From Anaerotignum propionicum (lineage in GTDB: Bacteria; Bacillota; Clostridia; Lachnospirales; Anaerotignaceae), in assembly GCF_024461735.1 (NCBI RefSeq), contig NZ_JANGAD010000002.1, positions 62,001 to 126,000 on the forward strand: a stretch of 64,000 bases of DNA, in the 5' to 3' direction. Within the stretch, counting starts at the first letter, position 1. Each line of letters begins with the position of its first letter. This document shows, one piece after another, positions 42,631 to 52,369 of this stretch. Made by a program: the position numbers and the translations under genes. The notes below the pieces were generated by a model. That model made no database searches and was not told where the DNA came from. It saw only the letters and a program-made list of their open reading frames with translations.

Positions 42631-42741
42631 CTATTCATTACTGCACTGCTTTTTCACAATAGGAAGCCACACTTGACTGCGGTAATCCTCAGAACTTTGG
42701 TCCCCTTCAGTATACACCTCAATATCTGTAGCAGAAGCATA
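42631..42741 (-). pseudogene. C-terminal remnant of a GyrI-like (effector-binding) domain protein
   Basis: On the minus strand about 36 codons before a TAG read RYASATDIEVYTEGDQ and then DYRSQVWLPIVKK, the closing motif of the GyrI-like small-molecule-binding domain (ExYxxGDxxxxDYxxEIWIPIKK). Upstream the frame is broken by stops and no start is found, so only the 3' end survives, with its terminator. Identification rests on this single motif. Confidence 0.5.
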
Positions 42742-42926
42742 CCTTTAAAAAACCTTTCCCCGATTTTAAACACGAAAAAAGTTTGGATTTTCGGAAATTT
42801 GAGAACTTCCTTTAAACCCAAACTCTTTTCATACCCCATTCAAATCCAAAATCTTAGATAAGTATTATCTTTTTTCAGCAACCCCTACTGAAAATAAATA
42901 AGCTTCCCCTACTTACCTTGTCCCGT
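42742..42926. other. Degraded or non-coding spacer
   Basis: No intact gene; it probably holds decayed sequence of the GyrI-like gene. Confidence 0.3.
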
Positions 42927-43766
42927 TCAAGCCGATACCACTGCACCCTTACGAATACGAATGATGATTTCACACTCCTCCTCGTTTTGGTTATCTTCGT
43001 ATACAACATCCATACCACTGCGGCGGATTACCTCTAAGGACTGCTTAATGGTATTGGTAAACAAACGAAAATCTGTTACATAACGTTTTTCTCGTCTCTC
43101 CCCCTTTTCTGTATGCTTACTGCGCATTTCTTCCAACGTATGCTCCACAAATTCCTCTGTGCGCTTTACGTTCATTTCTTCCCGAATCATATGAGCCATT
43201 ACCAATAAACGGCTTTCTTCATCGGGTAGACGAAGCAATGCTCTTGCATGTCGTTCAGTAAATTGATGTTCCAACAGTTCTTTTTTCACACTGTCTTCTA
43301 ATTTTAAAACACGCAGCTTATTGGCAATGGCAGATTGACTCTTGGATAGCTTTGTAGCCAGCTCCTCTTGGGTCAACCCATAGTCCTCCATCATGTTTCG
43401 ATAGCCCTCAGCCTCTTCCAAAAAGCTTAAGTTTTGCCTTTGAATATTTTCAATAAACGCCAATACGGCGCTATCACTATCAGTCACCTGAACAAACAAA
43501 GCAGGAACGGTTTTCAATCCGGCCATTTCTGCCGCCCTAAGACGACGCTCTCCAGCCACCAATTCATAAAAGCCTCCGCTCATTTTCCGAACAGTAATGG
43601 GTTGCAGAATTCCATATGCGGTAATGGATTCCGCCAGTTCTTCCAATGCACCAAGATTAAAATACTTTCTTGGCTGATATGGATTGGGGCGAATTTTTTC
43701 AATCGGCAGCTGATATACAGCCTTCTCCTTTTTTAAACGCATTTCGGGAAATTTCAAAACCTCCAT
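42927..43766 (-). CDS. noc: ParB-family nucleoid occlusion protein Noc
   Basis: 279 residues. ParB/Sulfiredoxin N-terminal domain with IRPNPYQPRKYF and the CTP-binding GERRLRAAEMAG box, then HTH LTQEELATKLSKSQSAIANKLRVLKL. Placement directly after rsmG and absence of an adjacent soj fit Noc rather than Spo0J. Noc spreads on DNA from its binding sites and blocks division over the nucleoid. ATG behind AGGAGG. Spo0J is the alternative. Confidence 0.88.
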   Translation of the reverse strand: MEVLKFPEMRLKKEKAVYQLPIEKIRPNPYQPRKYFNLGALEELAESITAYGILQPITVRKMSGGFYELVAGERRLRAAEMAGLKTVPALFVQVTDSDSAVLAFIENIQRQNLSFLEEAEGYRNMMEDYGLTQEELATKLSKSQSAIANKLRVLKLEDSVKKELLEHQFTERHARALLRLPDEESRLLVMAHMIREEMNVKRTEEFVEHTLEEMRSKHTEKGERREKRYVTDFRLFTNTIKQSLEVIRRSGMDVVYEDNQNEEECEIIIRIRKGAVVSA

Positions 43767-44211
43767 ATGTATTTCCTCCTTTTATATTCTATGGAAACCG
43801 AGATAACATTACAAATCTACGGCATTTTTCTTTTTTTTCTATCTTTATTTTAACATAGGAAGCACGTTTTGAAAGAAAAAGAGTATAACAAAAACTCTGC
43901 GACCTCGACAAAATGACTCGGCATAAGACACAAAAAGCTCGAAGGGTTAGATATATTGACAGAGGTTGTGAAAAAGTTTCAAATTTATATCATTTTCTCG
44001 TCATTTTATTTCAATTTTTACACTACATATACCGCTTTTTTTGACACACAAGCACTATATATTGGTATTTCAACATTTTCCAGGGAATTATTTCTACCAT
44101 TTTCAAGTCCTTTTTTCTGCAACTTCAAATAATAAAGTTTCTTGCATTTTTATTTCCCCGGTTATGCTGATTTGCTTTTTTTCTGACTATTATTCAACTC
44201 ATTTATGCAAT
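43767..44211. other. Intergenic region between rsmG and noc
   Basis: About 440 AT-rich bases. It must hold the noc promoter; TTGACA at 43959 is on the plus strand and has no partner gene. No coding sequence supported. Confidence 0.35.
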
Positions 44212-44242
44212 AAAAAAGACAGCAATCCCAAAGATAGCTGTC
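44212..44242 (-). terminator. Terminator of rsmG
   Basis: Minus strand GACAGC/GCTGTC stem with a 13-base loop followed by TTTTTT, just after the rsmG stop. Confidence 0.8.
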
Positions 44243-44249
44243 CTCTTTT

Positions 44250-44969
44250 CTATTTTAATGGATTTTTTGAAATCTTCCCTGCTTTTCTTGGGTAAGCTTT
44301 TGGGGTTGATGCAACCTTTTCAATGAAAATCAGTTTGTGAGATAACTCCGTATAAGGAATTGTAACATCAATAATCTCTGTCACCTTTCCTCCAAGCTTT
44401 TCCAATGCACCCTTAGCATCCTGAATTTCGTCTAAAGCATCAGGACCTTTTAGCGCCGCCAAAGTTCCCCCTACTTTTACAAAGGGCAGACAATATTCAG
44501 CCAATACCGCCAAATTCGCCACTGCACGAGAGACACAATAATCAAACTGTTCTCGATACAAGGGATTTTGCCCACCATCCTCTGCACGAGAATGGACACA
44601 GGTAATCTCACCTAGACCCATAGACTTTATGGCTTCTTCCAAAAAGCCAATTCTTTTTTGCAAAGAATCCAACAATGTCATAGATACTTGAGGGCACGCA
44701 ATTTTAACCGGCAACCCGGGAAATCCTGCTCCCGTGCCAACATCTATTATTTTCGTGGATTCTGTTATTTTCAAATAAGGCACAAGGCTCAAGCAATCGG
44801 CAAAATGCTTTAAAATAACCTCACGTTCCTCTGTGATCGCCGTTAAATTCATTTTTTCGTTCCACTCCAAAAGCAGAGACATATAAGTCATAAACTGCTC
44901 CGTCATATGCTCAGAGATTTGAACATGCATCTGCTCACAGCAGGATTGTAACAGCATTCTATTATCCAT
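44250..44969 (-). CDS. rsmG: 16S rRNA (guanine527-N7)-methyltransferase RsmG
   Basis: Methylates N7 of G527 in 16S rRNA with S-adenosylmethionine. 239 residues, normal length. SAM-binding motif IIDVGTGAGFPGLPVKI near 70 and family block FDYCVSRAVANL are present. GGAG lies 6 bases ahead of the ATG. It follows the unknown gene at 44973 by 3 bases and belongs to the mnmE-mnmG-rsmG origin block. Confidence 0.96.
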   Translation of the reverse strand: MDNRMLLQSCCEQMHVQISEHMTEQFMTYMSLLLEWNEKMNLTAITEEREVILKHFADCLSLVPYLKITESTKIIDVGTGAGFPGLPVKIACPQVSMTLLDSLQKRIGFLEEAIKSMGLGEITCVHSRAEDGGQNPLYREQFDYCVSRAVANLAVLAEYCLPFVKVGGTLAALKGPDALDEIQDAKGALEKLGGKVTEIIDVTIPYTELSHKLIFIEKVASTPKAYPRKAGKISKNPLK

Positions 44970-44972
44970 GCG

Positions 44973-45407
44973 CTACTCCTTCTCTATATAATTTATTTTC
45001 CATTTACCAAAGTGATTGGGCTCTGCAACCATTTGTACCGAAATCACCTCGGTAATTCCCGCATCGTTTTTGCAGGTAAGAGCTACCGTTCTTATTTCAT
45101 TCCAAATATCATCGGAAAAGAAATGTAAATTTTTGCGTTCTTCAAAAAACTTTTTGATACCATCAAAATCTGCAATGGCTGCCGCTGATGCGGAAAGATA
45201 CCCCATTGCCTCATCCTGGCTGTCTTTTTCCAATGCCATTAAAAAGGAACGTAAGGTTCCACTGGGGTTTGGCAATGAGAAAAACGGCCCACTCACTGTA
45301 TTAAAGCATAAATCCTCCAAGGGGAATTTTCTTTTGGGTAAAAACAGCCTTCTGTCTATTTGGGGACTTGCGTTTTGTTTCCCTTCCCAAGGCAGAAATA
45401 CCTTCAT
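44973..45407 (-). CDS. Unrecognised 144-residue protein between mnmG and rsmG
   Basis: I do not recognise this family. The ATG follows GGAGGGGG and the gene ends 3 bases before rsmG, so it is surely translated as part of that operon. The sequence is soluble, with a proline/basic N-terminal third (RRLFLPKRKFPLEDLCF), an Ala-rich helix (YLSASAAAIADFDGIKKFF) and a C-terminal beta part (IRTVALTCKNDAGITEVISVQMVAEPNHFGKWKINYI) that looks like the NTF2-like/DUF4878-type ending of small accessory proteins. No signal peptide. Confidence 0.78.
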   Translation of the reverse strand: MKVFLPWEGKQNASPQIDRRLFLPKRKFPLEDLCFNTVSGPFFSLPNPSGTLRSFLMALEKDSQDEAMGYLSASAAAIADFDGIKKFFEERKNLHFFSDDIWNEIRTVALTCKNDAGITEVISVQMVAEPNHFGKWKINYIEKE

Positions 45408-45518
45408 TCAACCCCCTCCTTTCTAATAATAAAGCACAAAATAATTCCGTATTCAAAAGTGATCCCATGAACCTCATTTTATGGTTGAGGGTGGAGAAAC
45501 CATCTCCAAATTTTTGTA

Positions 45519-47414
45519 TCACCTTTCATCTCTTGAACTTCTCTTCTGCTGCTCCAAATATATCAATAGAACGGAAATGTCCGCTGGCGATACTCCGGTA
45601 ATACGGGATGCATGTCCTAAAGAAGTAGGTTGAATTGCATCCAACTTTTGCTTGGCTTCAATACGTAAACCTTGGATACTCTGATAATCCATATTCTCCG
45701 GCAGCTTGCGGTTCTCCAGCTTCTTAAACTGATCTACTTGTTTCAATTGCTGTCCAATATATCCTTCGTACTTAATTTGAATGTTTACTTGCTCCCGCAC
45801 ATCAGCAGGAAGCTGGGGTCTTGCTTCATCAATAGGGGCTAGCTTTTCATAATCCAACTCAGGTCTTTTGATTAAGTCTGATAATTTTACCCCTGATTTA
45901 ATGGGTGTACTCTCATATTGCTCCAATATTTCCAAAGTCTTTGCATGGGGTGCAATGGTCAGGCTCTTTACTCGCTCAATCTCCAAAGCAACCAAACGCT
46001 CTTTTTCCTGCAATGCAAGATAACGCTCATTAGAAACCAAACCAATTTCATGGCCGATGGGCATAAGTCTCTGATCCGCATTGTCCTGCCTTAACAACAG
46101 GCGGAATTCTGCACGGCTTGTCATCATGCGGTAGGGTTCTTTACTACCCTTGCTGATTAAATCATCAATTAAAACACCAATATATCCGTCGGAGCGCTGT
46201 AAAATGACAGGTTCTTTTTCCTGAATATATCTAGCCGCATTGATTCCGCCGATTAACCCTTGTGCCGCCGCTTCCTCATAACCGGAACTACCGTTAAATT
46301 GTCCGGCGCTAAACAGCCCCTTATAATCCTTAAATTCCAGTGAAAGCTTTAATTGGGTTGCATCAATGCAATCATACTCAATGGCATAAGCAAAACGGGT
46401 AATCTCACATCGCTCCAATCCAGGAATGGTGCGGTACATAGCTATTTGTACATCTTCAGGCAAAGAGGAGGACATTCCTTGAATATACATTTCCTCTGTG
46501 GTCTCACCTTCAGGTTCAATAAAAATTTGATGACGCTCTTTATCTGCAAACCGTACTACTTTATCCTCAATGGAGGGGCAGTATCTGGGACCAGTGCCCT
46601 CAATCACCCCACCAAATAACGGAGACCGATGGAGATTGTCCCGAATAATCTGATGGGTATTTTCATTGGTGTAAGTCAACCAGCATAACGCCTGTTCTCT
46701 TTTGATATCCTCCGCCACATTATCAAAAGAAAAAGGTGTAATATTCTCATCCCCATATTGGGGCTGCATTTTGTCAAAATCCAAAGAGCCTCTCAACATT
46801 CTTGCCGGAGTCCCTGTTTTAAAACGATACAAACGAATACCCATATCCTTTAGGTTTTGGCTTAACTGTGTTGCTGGCATCAAATTATTAGGACCGCTGG
46901 GAATAATGACATCCCCATGTAAACAACGCCCTTGCATATAAGTACCCATACATAGAACAACAGCTTTGCAACGGAAAATAGCCCCTGCCGCCGTGACAAC
47001 ACCGGAAACTCTATCATCCTCCATCAAAATTTCTGCAATCTCCCCTTGATATACCCGAAGATTGGGTGTTTTTTCCAAAGTATGCTTCATTTTAGCTTGA
47101 TATTTTATCTTATCCGCTTGGGCACGCAGAGAATAAACTGCAGGTCCCTTTCCTGTATTCAGCATTTTTGTCTGAATATAGGTTTTATCGATTACTTTTC
47201 CCATCTCGCCGCCTAAAGCATCAATTTCTCTTACCAAATGCCCTTTAGAGCTGCCCCCAATGGAGGGATTACAGGGCATCATGGCAATACTGTCTAAGCT
47301 GATGGCAAATAAAATGGTTTTCATACCCATTCTTGCCGACGCCAATGCCGCCTCACACCCCGCATGACCACCACCAATTACTGCAATATCAATGGTTCCC
47401 GCTTCATACTTCAT
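45519..47414 (-). CDS. mnmG: tRNA uridine-34 5-carboxymethylaminomethyl modification enzyme MnmG
   Basis: Works with MnmE to modify wobble uridine 34. 631 residues. N-terminal FAD motif [21 protein letters not shown], conserved [20 protein letters not shown] and the [13 protein letters not shown] active-site segment with its cysteine; C-terminal helical domain ends with [22 protein letters not shown] after AAGGAG. Confidence 0.97.
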   Translation of the reverse strand: MKYEAGTIDIAVIGGGHAGCEAALASARMGMKTILFAISLDSIAMMPCNPSIGGSSKGHLVREIDALGGEMGKVIDKTYIQTKMLNTGKGPAVYSLRAQADKIKYQAKMKHTLEKTPNLRVYQGEIAEILMEDDRVSGVVTAAGAIFRCKAVVLCMGTYMQGRCLHGDVIIPSGPNNLMPATQLSQNLKDMGIRLYRFKTGTPARMLRGSLDFDKMQPQYGDENITPFSFDNVAEDIKREQALCWLTYTNENTHQIIRDNLHRSPLFGGVIEGTGPRYCPSIEDKVVRFADKERHQIFIEPEGETTEEMYIQGMSSSLPEDVQIAMYRTIPGLERCEITRFAYAIEYDCIDATQLKLSLEFKDYKGLFSAGQFNGSSGYEEAAAQGLIGGINAARYIQEKEPVILQRSDGYIGVLIDDLISKGSKEPYRMMTSRAEFRLLLRQDNADQRLMPIGHEIGLVSNERYLALQEKERLVALEIERVKSLTIAPHAKTLEILEQYESTPIKSGVKLSDLIKRPELDYEKLAPIDEARPQLPADVREQVNIQIKYEGYIGQQLKQVDQFKKLENRKLPENMDYQSIQGLRIEAKQKLDAIQPTSLGHASRITGVSPADISVLLIYLEQQKRSSRDER

Positions 47415-47572
47415 TTTATAACTCCTTCATATCCCAAAGGGAATTTCCCTCGTTATCATTTATCACTCTTAACCTAATATTTTAGGGCAAGTTTCTTCAA
47501 TAAGCAATGCTTTGGGCATAATCTATTGGGAAAATTTCTCCCACTTTCAACATAATTTGTAAAAAACAATTC

Positions 47573-48958
47573 TTATTTTCCCAAACAAAATTTTGTAAAA
47601 ATGCGGTCAATGATTTCTTCATCAGCAACATCCCCAGTGATTTCACCTAAAAAGCGATTGGCATCCTGCAAATCCATTGAAATAAAATCCTCGGGCATAC
47701 GGGTACGAATGGTTTCCAAACAACGCTCCATGGCCTCTTTTCCTTGAAATAATGCATTTTTATGCCGGGTATTTCCAAAAAGGGCATCCTCCGCCTTCAC
47801 ACTTTCACCGCTAAAAAATAATTCCTTTAAACCATGAATTAACTCCTCAAAGCCTTGATTTTTTATGATGGACACTGAAATCAGCTGCTCCCTGGGTATA
47901 TATTGTTCCAGTTCTTCCATAGACAGCTTTCTTTCTAAATCCGTTTTATTCAACAAAACTAGGGTCTTTTTTCCCTGTATAAAAGAAAGAATTTCCTTAT
48001 CTTCCGTTTCTAAAGGTCTGGAGCTATCCAGCATCATCAATATTAGATCTGCTTTTTCTGCATAGGCTTTTGATTTTTCCACGCCCATTTTTTCTACCAA
48101 ATCCCCTGTTTCACGGATACCTGCTGTATCTACAATTTTCACGGGAATACCATCTATATTGATATATTCTTCAACTGTATCTCTGGTGGTGCCAGGAATA
48201 TCCGTTACAATGGCCCGTTCTTCCTCCAACAGCCAATTTAAAAGAGAAGATTTCCCTACATTTGGCTTACCTACAATTACCGTTTCCAAACCATCACGAA
48301 TAATTTTTCCACGATCGGCATTTTCCAATAATTTTTCCATGTGCTCTAATATTTTTAAGGTTCCCTGCTCCATATTCCCATAGGTTTCCTCTTCCACATC
48401 GTGCTCAGGATAGTCAATCACTGCCTCTATCTTGGCAATCATATTTAAAATATCATCTCGCAAGGAACGAACTTCCCTTTTCAGCCTACCTTCCAATTGA
48501 TTCACAGCCGCCTGACGGGATAGGTCTGTTTGCGAATGAATGATATCTATGACTGCCTCTGCCTGGGTCAGATCCATCCGACCGTTTAAAAAGGCTCTTT
48601 TGGTGAACTCCCCAGGCTCCGCCAATCTTGCGCCCTGGTTTAAGACAGCCTCTAGGATTCTTCGGGTCACCAAGGCACCACCATGACAATTGATTTCAAC
48701 AATATCCTCTTTTGTATAGGTCTGAGGGGCTTTCATTACAGAAACCAACGCCTCATCAATGACTTCACCGTGGCTTACAATTTTGCCGTAGGATAAAGTA
48801 TGGCTTTTCTTTTCCAAAAGGGATTTTTTTCCCTGAAATAACTGATTCGCCAGCTCGATACATCCCCGTCCGCTTAATCTGACGATGCCAATCCCGCCAA
48901 TTCCCAAGGGAGTTGAAATTGCAGCAATGATGTCGTCTAAATGATTAAATCTATTCAC
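47573..48958 (-). CDS. mnmE: tRNA modification GTPase MnmE
   Basis: 461 residues from the GTG 6 bases after AAGGAGG; an ATG 24 bases upstream overlaps that ribosome site. N-terminal formyl-THF-binding domain (GIGGIGIVRLSG), G1 VGKPNVGKSSLLN, G2/G3 GTTRDTVEEYI and DTAGIRETGD, G4 NKTD, and the C-terminal FCLGK with the essential cysteine. Partner of MnmG encoded next. Confidence 0.97.
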   Translation of the reverse strand: MNRFNHLDDIIAAISTPLGIGGIGIVRLSGRGCIELANQLFQGKKSLLEKKSHTLSYGKIVSHGEVIDEALVSVMKAPQTYTKEDIVEINCHGGALVTRRILEAVLNQGARLAEPGEFTKRAFLNGRMDLTQAEAVIDIIHSQTDLSRQAAVNQLEGRLKREVRSLRDDILNMIAKIEAVIDYPEHDVEEETYGNMEQGTLKILEHMEKLLENADRGKIIRDGLETVIVGKPNVGKSSLLNWLLEEERAIVTDIPGTTRDTVEEYINIDGIPVKIVDTAGIRETGDLVEKMGVEKSKAYAEKADLILMMLDSSRPLETEDKEILSFIQGKKTLVLLNKTDLERKLSMEELEQYIPREQLISVSIIKNQGFEELIHGLKELFFSGESVKAEDALFGNTRHKNALFQGKEAMERCLETIRTRMPEDFISMDLQDANRFLGEITGDVADEEIIDRIFTKFCLGK

Positions 48959-48990
48959 AATATCCCTCCTTATTTTCTTCAAGTACTAAA

Positions 48991-49080
48991 GTCAAGGTCA
49001 TGATTAAGGTCAAAGTCAAAATCAAAATCAAGGTCTCGGGACGCTGTCCCGTATCCTGCAAGCCTTTGTAAAGGCTTGAC
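48991..49080. repeat. Dispersed element: hexamer tract plus GGGAC-GCT-GTCCC hairpin
   Basis: From 48991 eight consecutive hexamers of type GTCAAG/ATCAAA run into a hairpin CGGGAC-GCT-GTCCCG (49037-49051) and then CAAGCCTTTG/TAAAGGCTTG (49059-49078). The same layout occurs after gyrB (59623-59687). Confidence 0.7.
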
Positions 49081-49257
49081 CCAAACTTTTATTTGCAAAA
49101 CATACTTTTTTGCAGATGATGATAAGCCAATTATTAAAGTAAAATTTTTACTAATGAAATATTATTTTAAATGGTCAACTAAAGTTGTTGGTCTTGCTTT
49201 TTTCAAAAAACAAGTGAGTATGGTGAAACCCACTGCCTTTCTTAACCTTTAATACAG
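49081..49257. other. Spacer between jag terminator and repeat element
   Basis: AT-rich; no gene recognised. It should contain the mnmE promoter. Confidence 0.3.
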
Positions 49258-49294
49258 GAAAAACCCGTAACAAGAGCCTCCTGCAACGGGTTTT
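49258..49294 (-). terminator. Terminator of the rpmH-rnpA-yidD-yidC-jag block
   Basis: Minus strand AAAACCCGT pairs with ACGGGTTTT over a 17-base loop and is followed by T-rich sequence directly after jag. Confidence 0.85.
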
Positions 49295-49304
49295 GAACTG
49301 CTTT

Positions 49305-49922
49305 TTATTTTAAAGTAATTACGACATTACGATAAGGCTCTTCCCCTTCGCTGAATGTTGTTACATAACGATCATTTTGCAATGCAGAGTGAATAATTCG
49401 TCTTTCATAAGGGTTCATTGGTTCAAGCACTACATTCTTCTTTGTATGCTTTACTTTCTTTGCTAAGTTGAAAGCAAGGGTTTCCAAAGTCTCTTTTCTT
49501 CTTTGGCGATAGTTTTCTGTATCCAGCATTACGCTGATATAAGCACTGCTGCTTTTATTTACAACCAGGTTCACCAAATACTGCAAAGCATCCAAGGTTT
49601 GTCCTCTTTTGCCAATAAGAATTCCCATATCTCCGCCGGTTAAATTAATTAAAAGATGTTTATCTTTCATTTGGGTTTCAATTTTTACAATCAGTCCCAT
49701 GGATAAAAATACTTCTCTTAAAAAATTTTCTGCGGCACGTTCAGGATTAAAGTTTTTCCGAACCAAAACAATTGCTTCTTTTCCGCCAAATACGCCCAAA
49801 AAACCTTTTGAACCTTCGTCAATAACAGTGATGGATACCTCTTCCTTAGATGCCCCAAGTTCCGTTAAGGCAGCAGCAACCGCTTCTTCAATGCTCTTAC
49901 CGCTTTTTCTAATTTCATCCAT
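49305..49922 (-). CDS. jag: RNA-binding protein Jag/KhpB
   Basis: 205 residues with the family order: N-terminal Jag-N domain (MDEIRKSGKSIEEAVAAALTELG and FLGVFGGKEA), KH domain with the GxxG loop LIGKRGQTLDALQYLVN, and C-terminal R3H domain (MNPYERRIIHSALQ). It binds RNA and influences division and wall synthesis in other Firmicutes. Its start overlaps yidC by 8 bases. Confidence 0.95.
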   Translation of the reverse strand: MDEIRKSGKSIEEAVAAALTELGASKEEVSITVIDEGSKGFLGVFGGKEAIVLVRKNFNPERAAENFLREVFLSMGLIVKIETQMKDKHLLINLTGGDMGILIGKRGQTLDALQYLVNLVVNKSSSAYISVMLDTENYRQRRKETLETLAFNLAKKVKHTKKNVVLEPMNPYERRIIHSALQNDRYVTTFSEGEEPYRNVVITLK

Positions 49923-50976
49923 TCTGCTCAGCCTCCCCCATGAATTTCTTCTTATAATATTTCTGCAATACTACCTGCTGAATAATACCAATTAAGTTAC
50001 TGATTGTCCAGTAAAGTCCAAGGCCTGCGGGCATAGAAATACAGAAAAAGCCCATCATAAATGGCATTACATAAGTCATCGTCTTTGTCATAGCCATTGC
50101 CGGATTATTGGGATCATTATTTGCTGACGGTGTCATCACCATCATAATTTTTGATTGTGCATAAGTAGTGATTGCAGCAAAAGCAGGAATTAACACACCG
50201 GGCCATTTTAATCCCGCTGCACTAACAAGGGGAATAAACAAAAAGGTCTCAATATTGGTTTTGGTTGCCAAAAGTCCAACCAACGTGTTTCCATTGGAAC
50301 CAAGCTGATTTAAAATATTTGTCCAAGCATCTGCACCCAAATAATTTACCAGCATAACAACATCATTTAGACGGCTTAAATCAAAGCCGCTTGTTTTAAT
50401 AATTTCTACATTTTTGTGTTGATCAACAAAAGCCTGAGCATAAGGTGCAAACACTTCCATTCTCAAGTCCTTTGGAATTTGCAAAATTGCATTTGCAATG
50501 TCAGTATAGTTTTGGCCAATGACATCAACATAAACATATGCATTTTGGAACAAATAAAACAATGCATACAAAATAGGAAGCTGAATTAACAAAGGTAAGC
50601 ATCCGCCCATGAGGTTGATACCGTTTTTCTTTTGAAAATCCTGCATCTCCATAGCCATTTTTTGTTGAGACATCTGGTCTGTCTTGCCTTTATATTTATT
50701 TCTAATCTTATCCAACTCAGGCTGAAGCATCTGCATCTTAAATGAAGATTTCTGCTGTTTCACCATCAATGGAAATAGAATTGCTTTCACGATCAAGGTA
50801 AATAAAATAATTGCAAAGCCCAATACGCCTGCTTCTGTCATACCATAGAGCCCATTAAAGAGCATATTGTAAACTTGTCCCAAAACTTTGGCAATGGGCC
50901 CCAATATGCTTCCTGGCATCTTTACAGATGTAAACGTCGTCAAAACGACTCCTGATAATAGTTCACTTCCAAACAC
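49915..50976 (-). CDS. yidC: Membrane protein insertase YidC
   Basis: 353 residues, five or so membrane helices; core motif LIVKAILFPLMVKQQKSSFKMQ then cytoplasmic hairpin and GGCLPLLIQLPILYALFYLF. The end, GLGLYWTISNLIGIIQQVVLQKYY, is standard. GTG start after AAGGAGG. The long internal insert with NVEIIKTSGFDLSRL lies outside. Inserts membrane proteins with or without Sec. Lacks a lipoprotein signal Cys. Confidence 0.95.
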   Translation of the reverse strand: MFGSELLSGVVLTTFTSVKMPGSILGPIAKVLGQVYNMLFNGLYGMTEAGVLGFAIILFTLIVKAILFPLMVKQQKSSFKMQMLQPELDKIRNKYKGKTDQMSQQKMAMEMQDFQKKNGINLMGGCLPLLIQLPILYALFYLFQNAYVYVDVIGQNYTDIANAILQIPKDLRMEVFAPYAQAFVDQHKNVEIIKTSGFDLSRLNDVVMLVNYLGADAWTNILNQLGSNGNTLVGLLATKTNIETFLFIPLVSAAGLKWPGVLIPAFAAITTYAQSKIMMVMTPSANNDPNNPAMAMTKTMTYVMPFMMGFFCISMPAGLGLYWTISNLIGIIQQVVLQKYYKKKFMGEAEQNG

Positions 50977-51047
50977 GCTTTATGCCTCCTTAACAAACAA
51001 ATAGAATTTTCTGCCACGCAGGACAAGACAACAAACAATAGGATTTT

Positions 51048-51269
51048 TTAGGGAACGGGGTCAAAGCCGCCTTCATGGAAGGGATGGCACTTCAGAATTC
51101 TTCTGACGGCAAGATATGTGCCCTTAAAGATACCATAACGAGATATCGCGATAAATGCATACTGAGAGCAGGTGGGGGTAAATCTGCAATGAGGTCCAAT
51201 CAAAGGAGAAATTCCCACCTGATAAAATCGGATTAACAGTAAAAAAAACTTTTTAACCATTTCTCTCAT
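51048..51269 (-). CDS. yidD: Membrane protein insertion efficiency factor YidD
   Basis: 73 residues. The conserved core [54 protein letters not shown] is complete, with its three cysteines. Assists YidC insertion. Overlaps rnpA by four bases. Confidence 0.95.
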   Translation of the reverse strand: MREMVKKFFLLLIRFYQVGISPLIGPHCRFTPTCSQYAFIAISRYGIFKGTYLAVRRILKCHPFHEGGFDPVP

Positions 51270-51649
51270 CTCTCTTCATTTTCAATTTCTTTCTCACAAT
51301 TTTTTTCCTGATGAGAAAGGAGTAATTGATGTTTTTTTAATAAATGCCGCAAGGAAGCACTCACCTCAAGATAGGTGGCATCCTTACAAATTACCCGGGC
51401 AATTACAACAATATCGTAACCGGGACGAATTTCTTCTTCCATATTACGATAGCTTTCCCGAATCAGACGAGTCACATGGGAACGTACAACGCTTTTTCCT
51501 ACCTTTTTACTGACAGAAATACCTAATTTGTTCCCTTGTGCCCCATTTTTGACTACATACATAACCAAATGGCGGTTGGCAATGGATCTGCCTCTATTAT
51601 ATACATACCGAAATTGAAAATTTTTTTTCAAAGATTCTGTAAAATTCAT
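51266..51649 (-). CDS. rnpA: Ribonuclease P protein component
   Basis: 127 residues from the ATG ([13 protein letters not shown]) after GAAGGA; an earlier ATG exists without a site. RNR motif block [15 protein letters not shown] and early [19 protein letters not shown] are diagnostic. Binds RNase P RNA for tRNA 5' maturation. The rpmH-rnpA pair is conserved in bacteria. Confidence 0.95.
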   Translation of the reverse strand: MNFTESLKKNFQFRYVYNRGRSIANRHLVMYVVKNGAQGNKLGISVSKKVGKSVVRSHVTRLIRESYRNMEEEIRPGYDIVVIARVICKDATYLEVSASLRHLLKKHQLLLSHQEKNCEKEIENEER

Positions 51650-51696
51650 AATAATCCTTCTTTCATTCGGTACCGCCAAGTTATTCCTCATATGAA

Positions 51697-51720
51697 CAAA
51701 AGGCCACTTTCAGCGGCCTA
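51697..51720 (-). terminator. Weak terminator/attenuator between rpmH and rnpA
   Basis: Minus strand GGCCGCT-GAA-AGTGGCC followed by TTTTG. The short T-run suggests partial read-through, which would give more rpmH than rnpA transcript. Confidence 0.6.
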
Positions 51721-51741
51721 ATATACTTTTTGGTATGAGGA

Positions 51742-51876
51742 TTATGCGGATAATACTTTTCTACCTTTTTTTCTTCTTGCTGCAAGCACTTTTCTACCGT
51801 TGGCTGTCAACATTCTTTTTCTGAAGCCATGTTCTCTGCTTCTCTGTCTCTTTTTGGGTTGAAATGTCATTTTCAT
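51742..51876 (-). CDS. rpmH: 50S ribosomal protein L34
   Basis: 44 residues, the exact family size: [20 protein letters not shown], then [20 protein letters not shown] and VLSA. Structural protein of the large subunit. ATG is preceded by AAAGGAGGTG at about 9 bases. Confidence 0.97.
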   Translation of the reverse strand: MKMTFQPKKRQRSREHGFRKRMLTANGRKVLAARRKKGRKVLSA

Positions 51877-51935
51877 AGTTATACGCACCTCCTTTATTGC
51901 AGGGATTCACTGCCCTATTTACGAGCACTGTTACT

Positions 51936-51964
51936 ATTATAGTAAAAAAGGATAGGTACGTCAA
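51936..51964 (-). promoter_or_regulatory. Promoter of rpmH
   Basis: Minus strand TTGACG (51959-51964) and a perfect TATAAT (51936-51941), spaced 17 bp. Confidence 0.85.
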
Positions 51965-52369
51965 GAAAAATATTTACCTGAAAAGCCTTTAAATGCTGGG
52001 ATTTTGGGGTAAAAGTTTACAATATGGTCAAAAAAAATTCAGGTTGGACAAAGATATAGTTTTTTTTATTTAGGTTTCACTATATATAGTAGAACTTTTT
52101 ACAAAACATAAAAACAAAACCATTTCAAACCTATGAAACGCTGTGTTATGACGCAAAACATTAAAGTTACAACTATGTTCATAAAATTATCAGCCAAAAT
52201 ACTTTGATTTTTTATGTTGAACAATGAAAACCAATTTTTTCTAAATTTATTTTCACCGAAATTCATTCTTTTTTCGTGTCATAACTTAAAAATCTTATAA
52301 AATATAAGTTTTTTTCATCATACATGATTGCAAACGACAGATTTTTCCATCCATTTTTTTTGGTTTCCT
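51965..52369. other. AT-rich part of the rpmH-dnaA interval
   Basis: No gene seen. Long T- and A-runs and very low GC; together with the box-rich part on the right it forms the origin region. Confidence 0.4.

Noticed and set aside
42654-42839. Minus-strand 61-codon open frame
   Set aside because: It lies in another frame over the GyrI-like remnant, which matches a known motif better.
42927-43766. Calling the ParB-family gene Spo0J
   Set aside because: It follows rsmG directly and has no soj partner, the usual context of noc; kept as an alternative only.
43959-43964. TTGACA in the noc-rsmG interval as plus-strand promoter
   Set aside because: No -10 box at proper distance and no downstream plus-strand gene.
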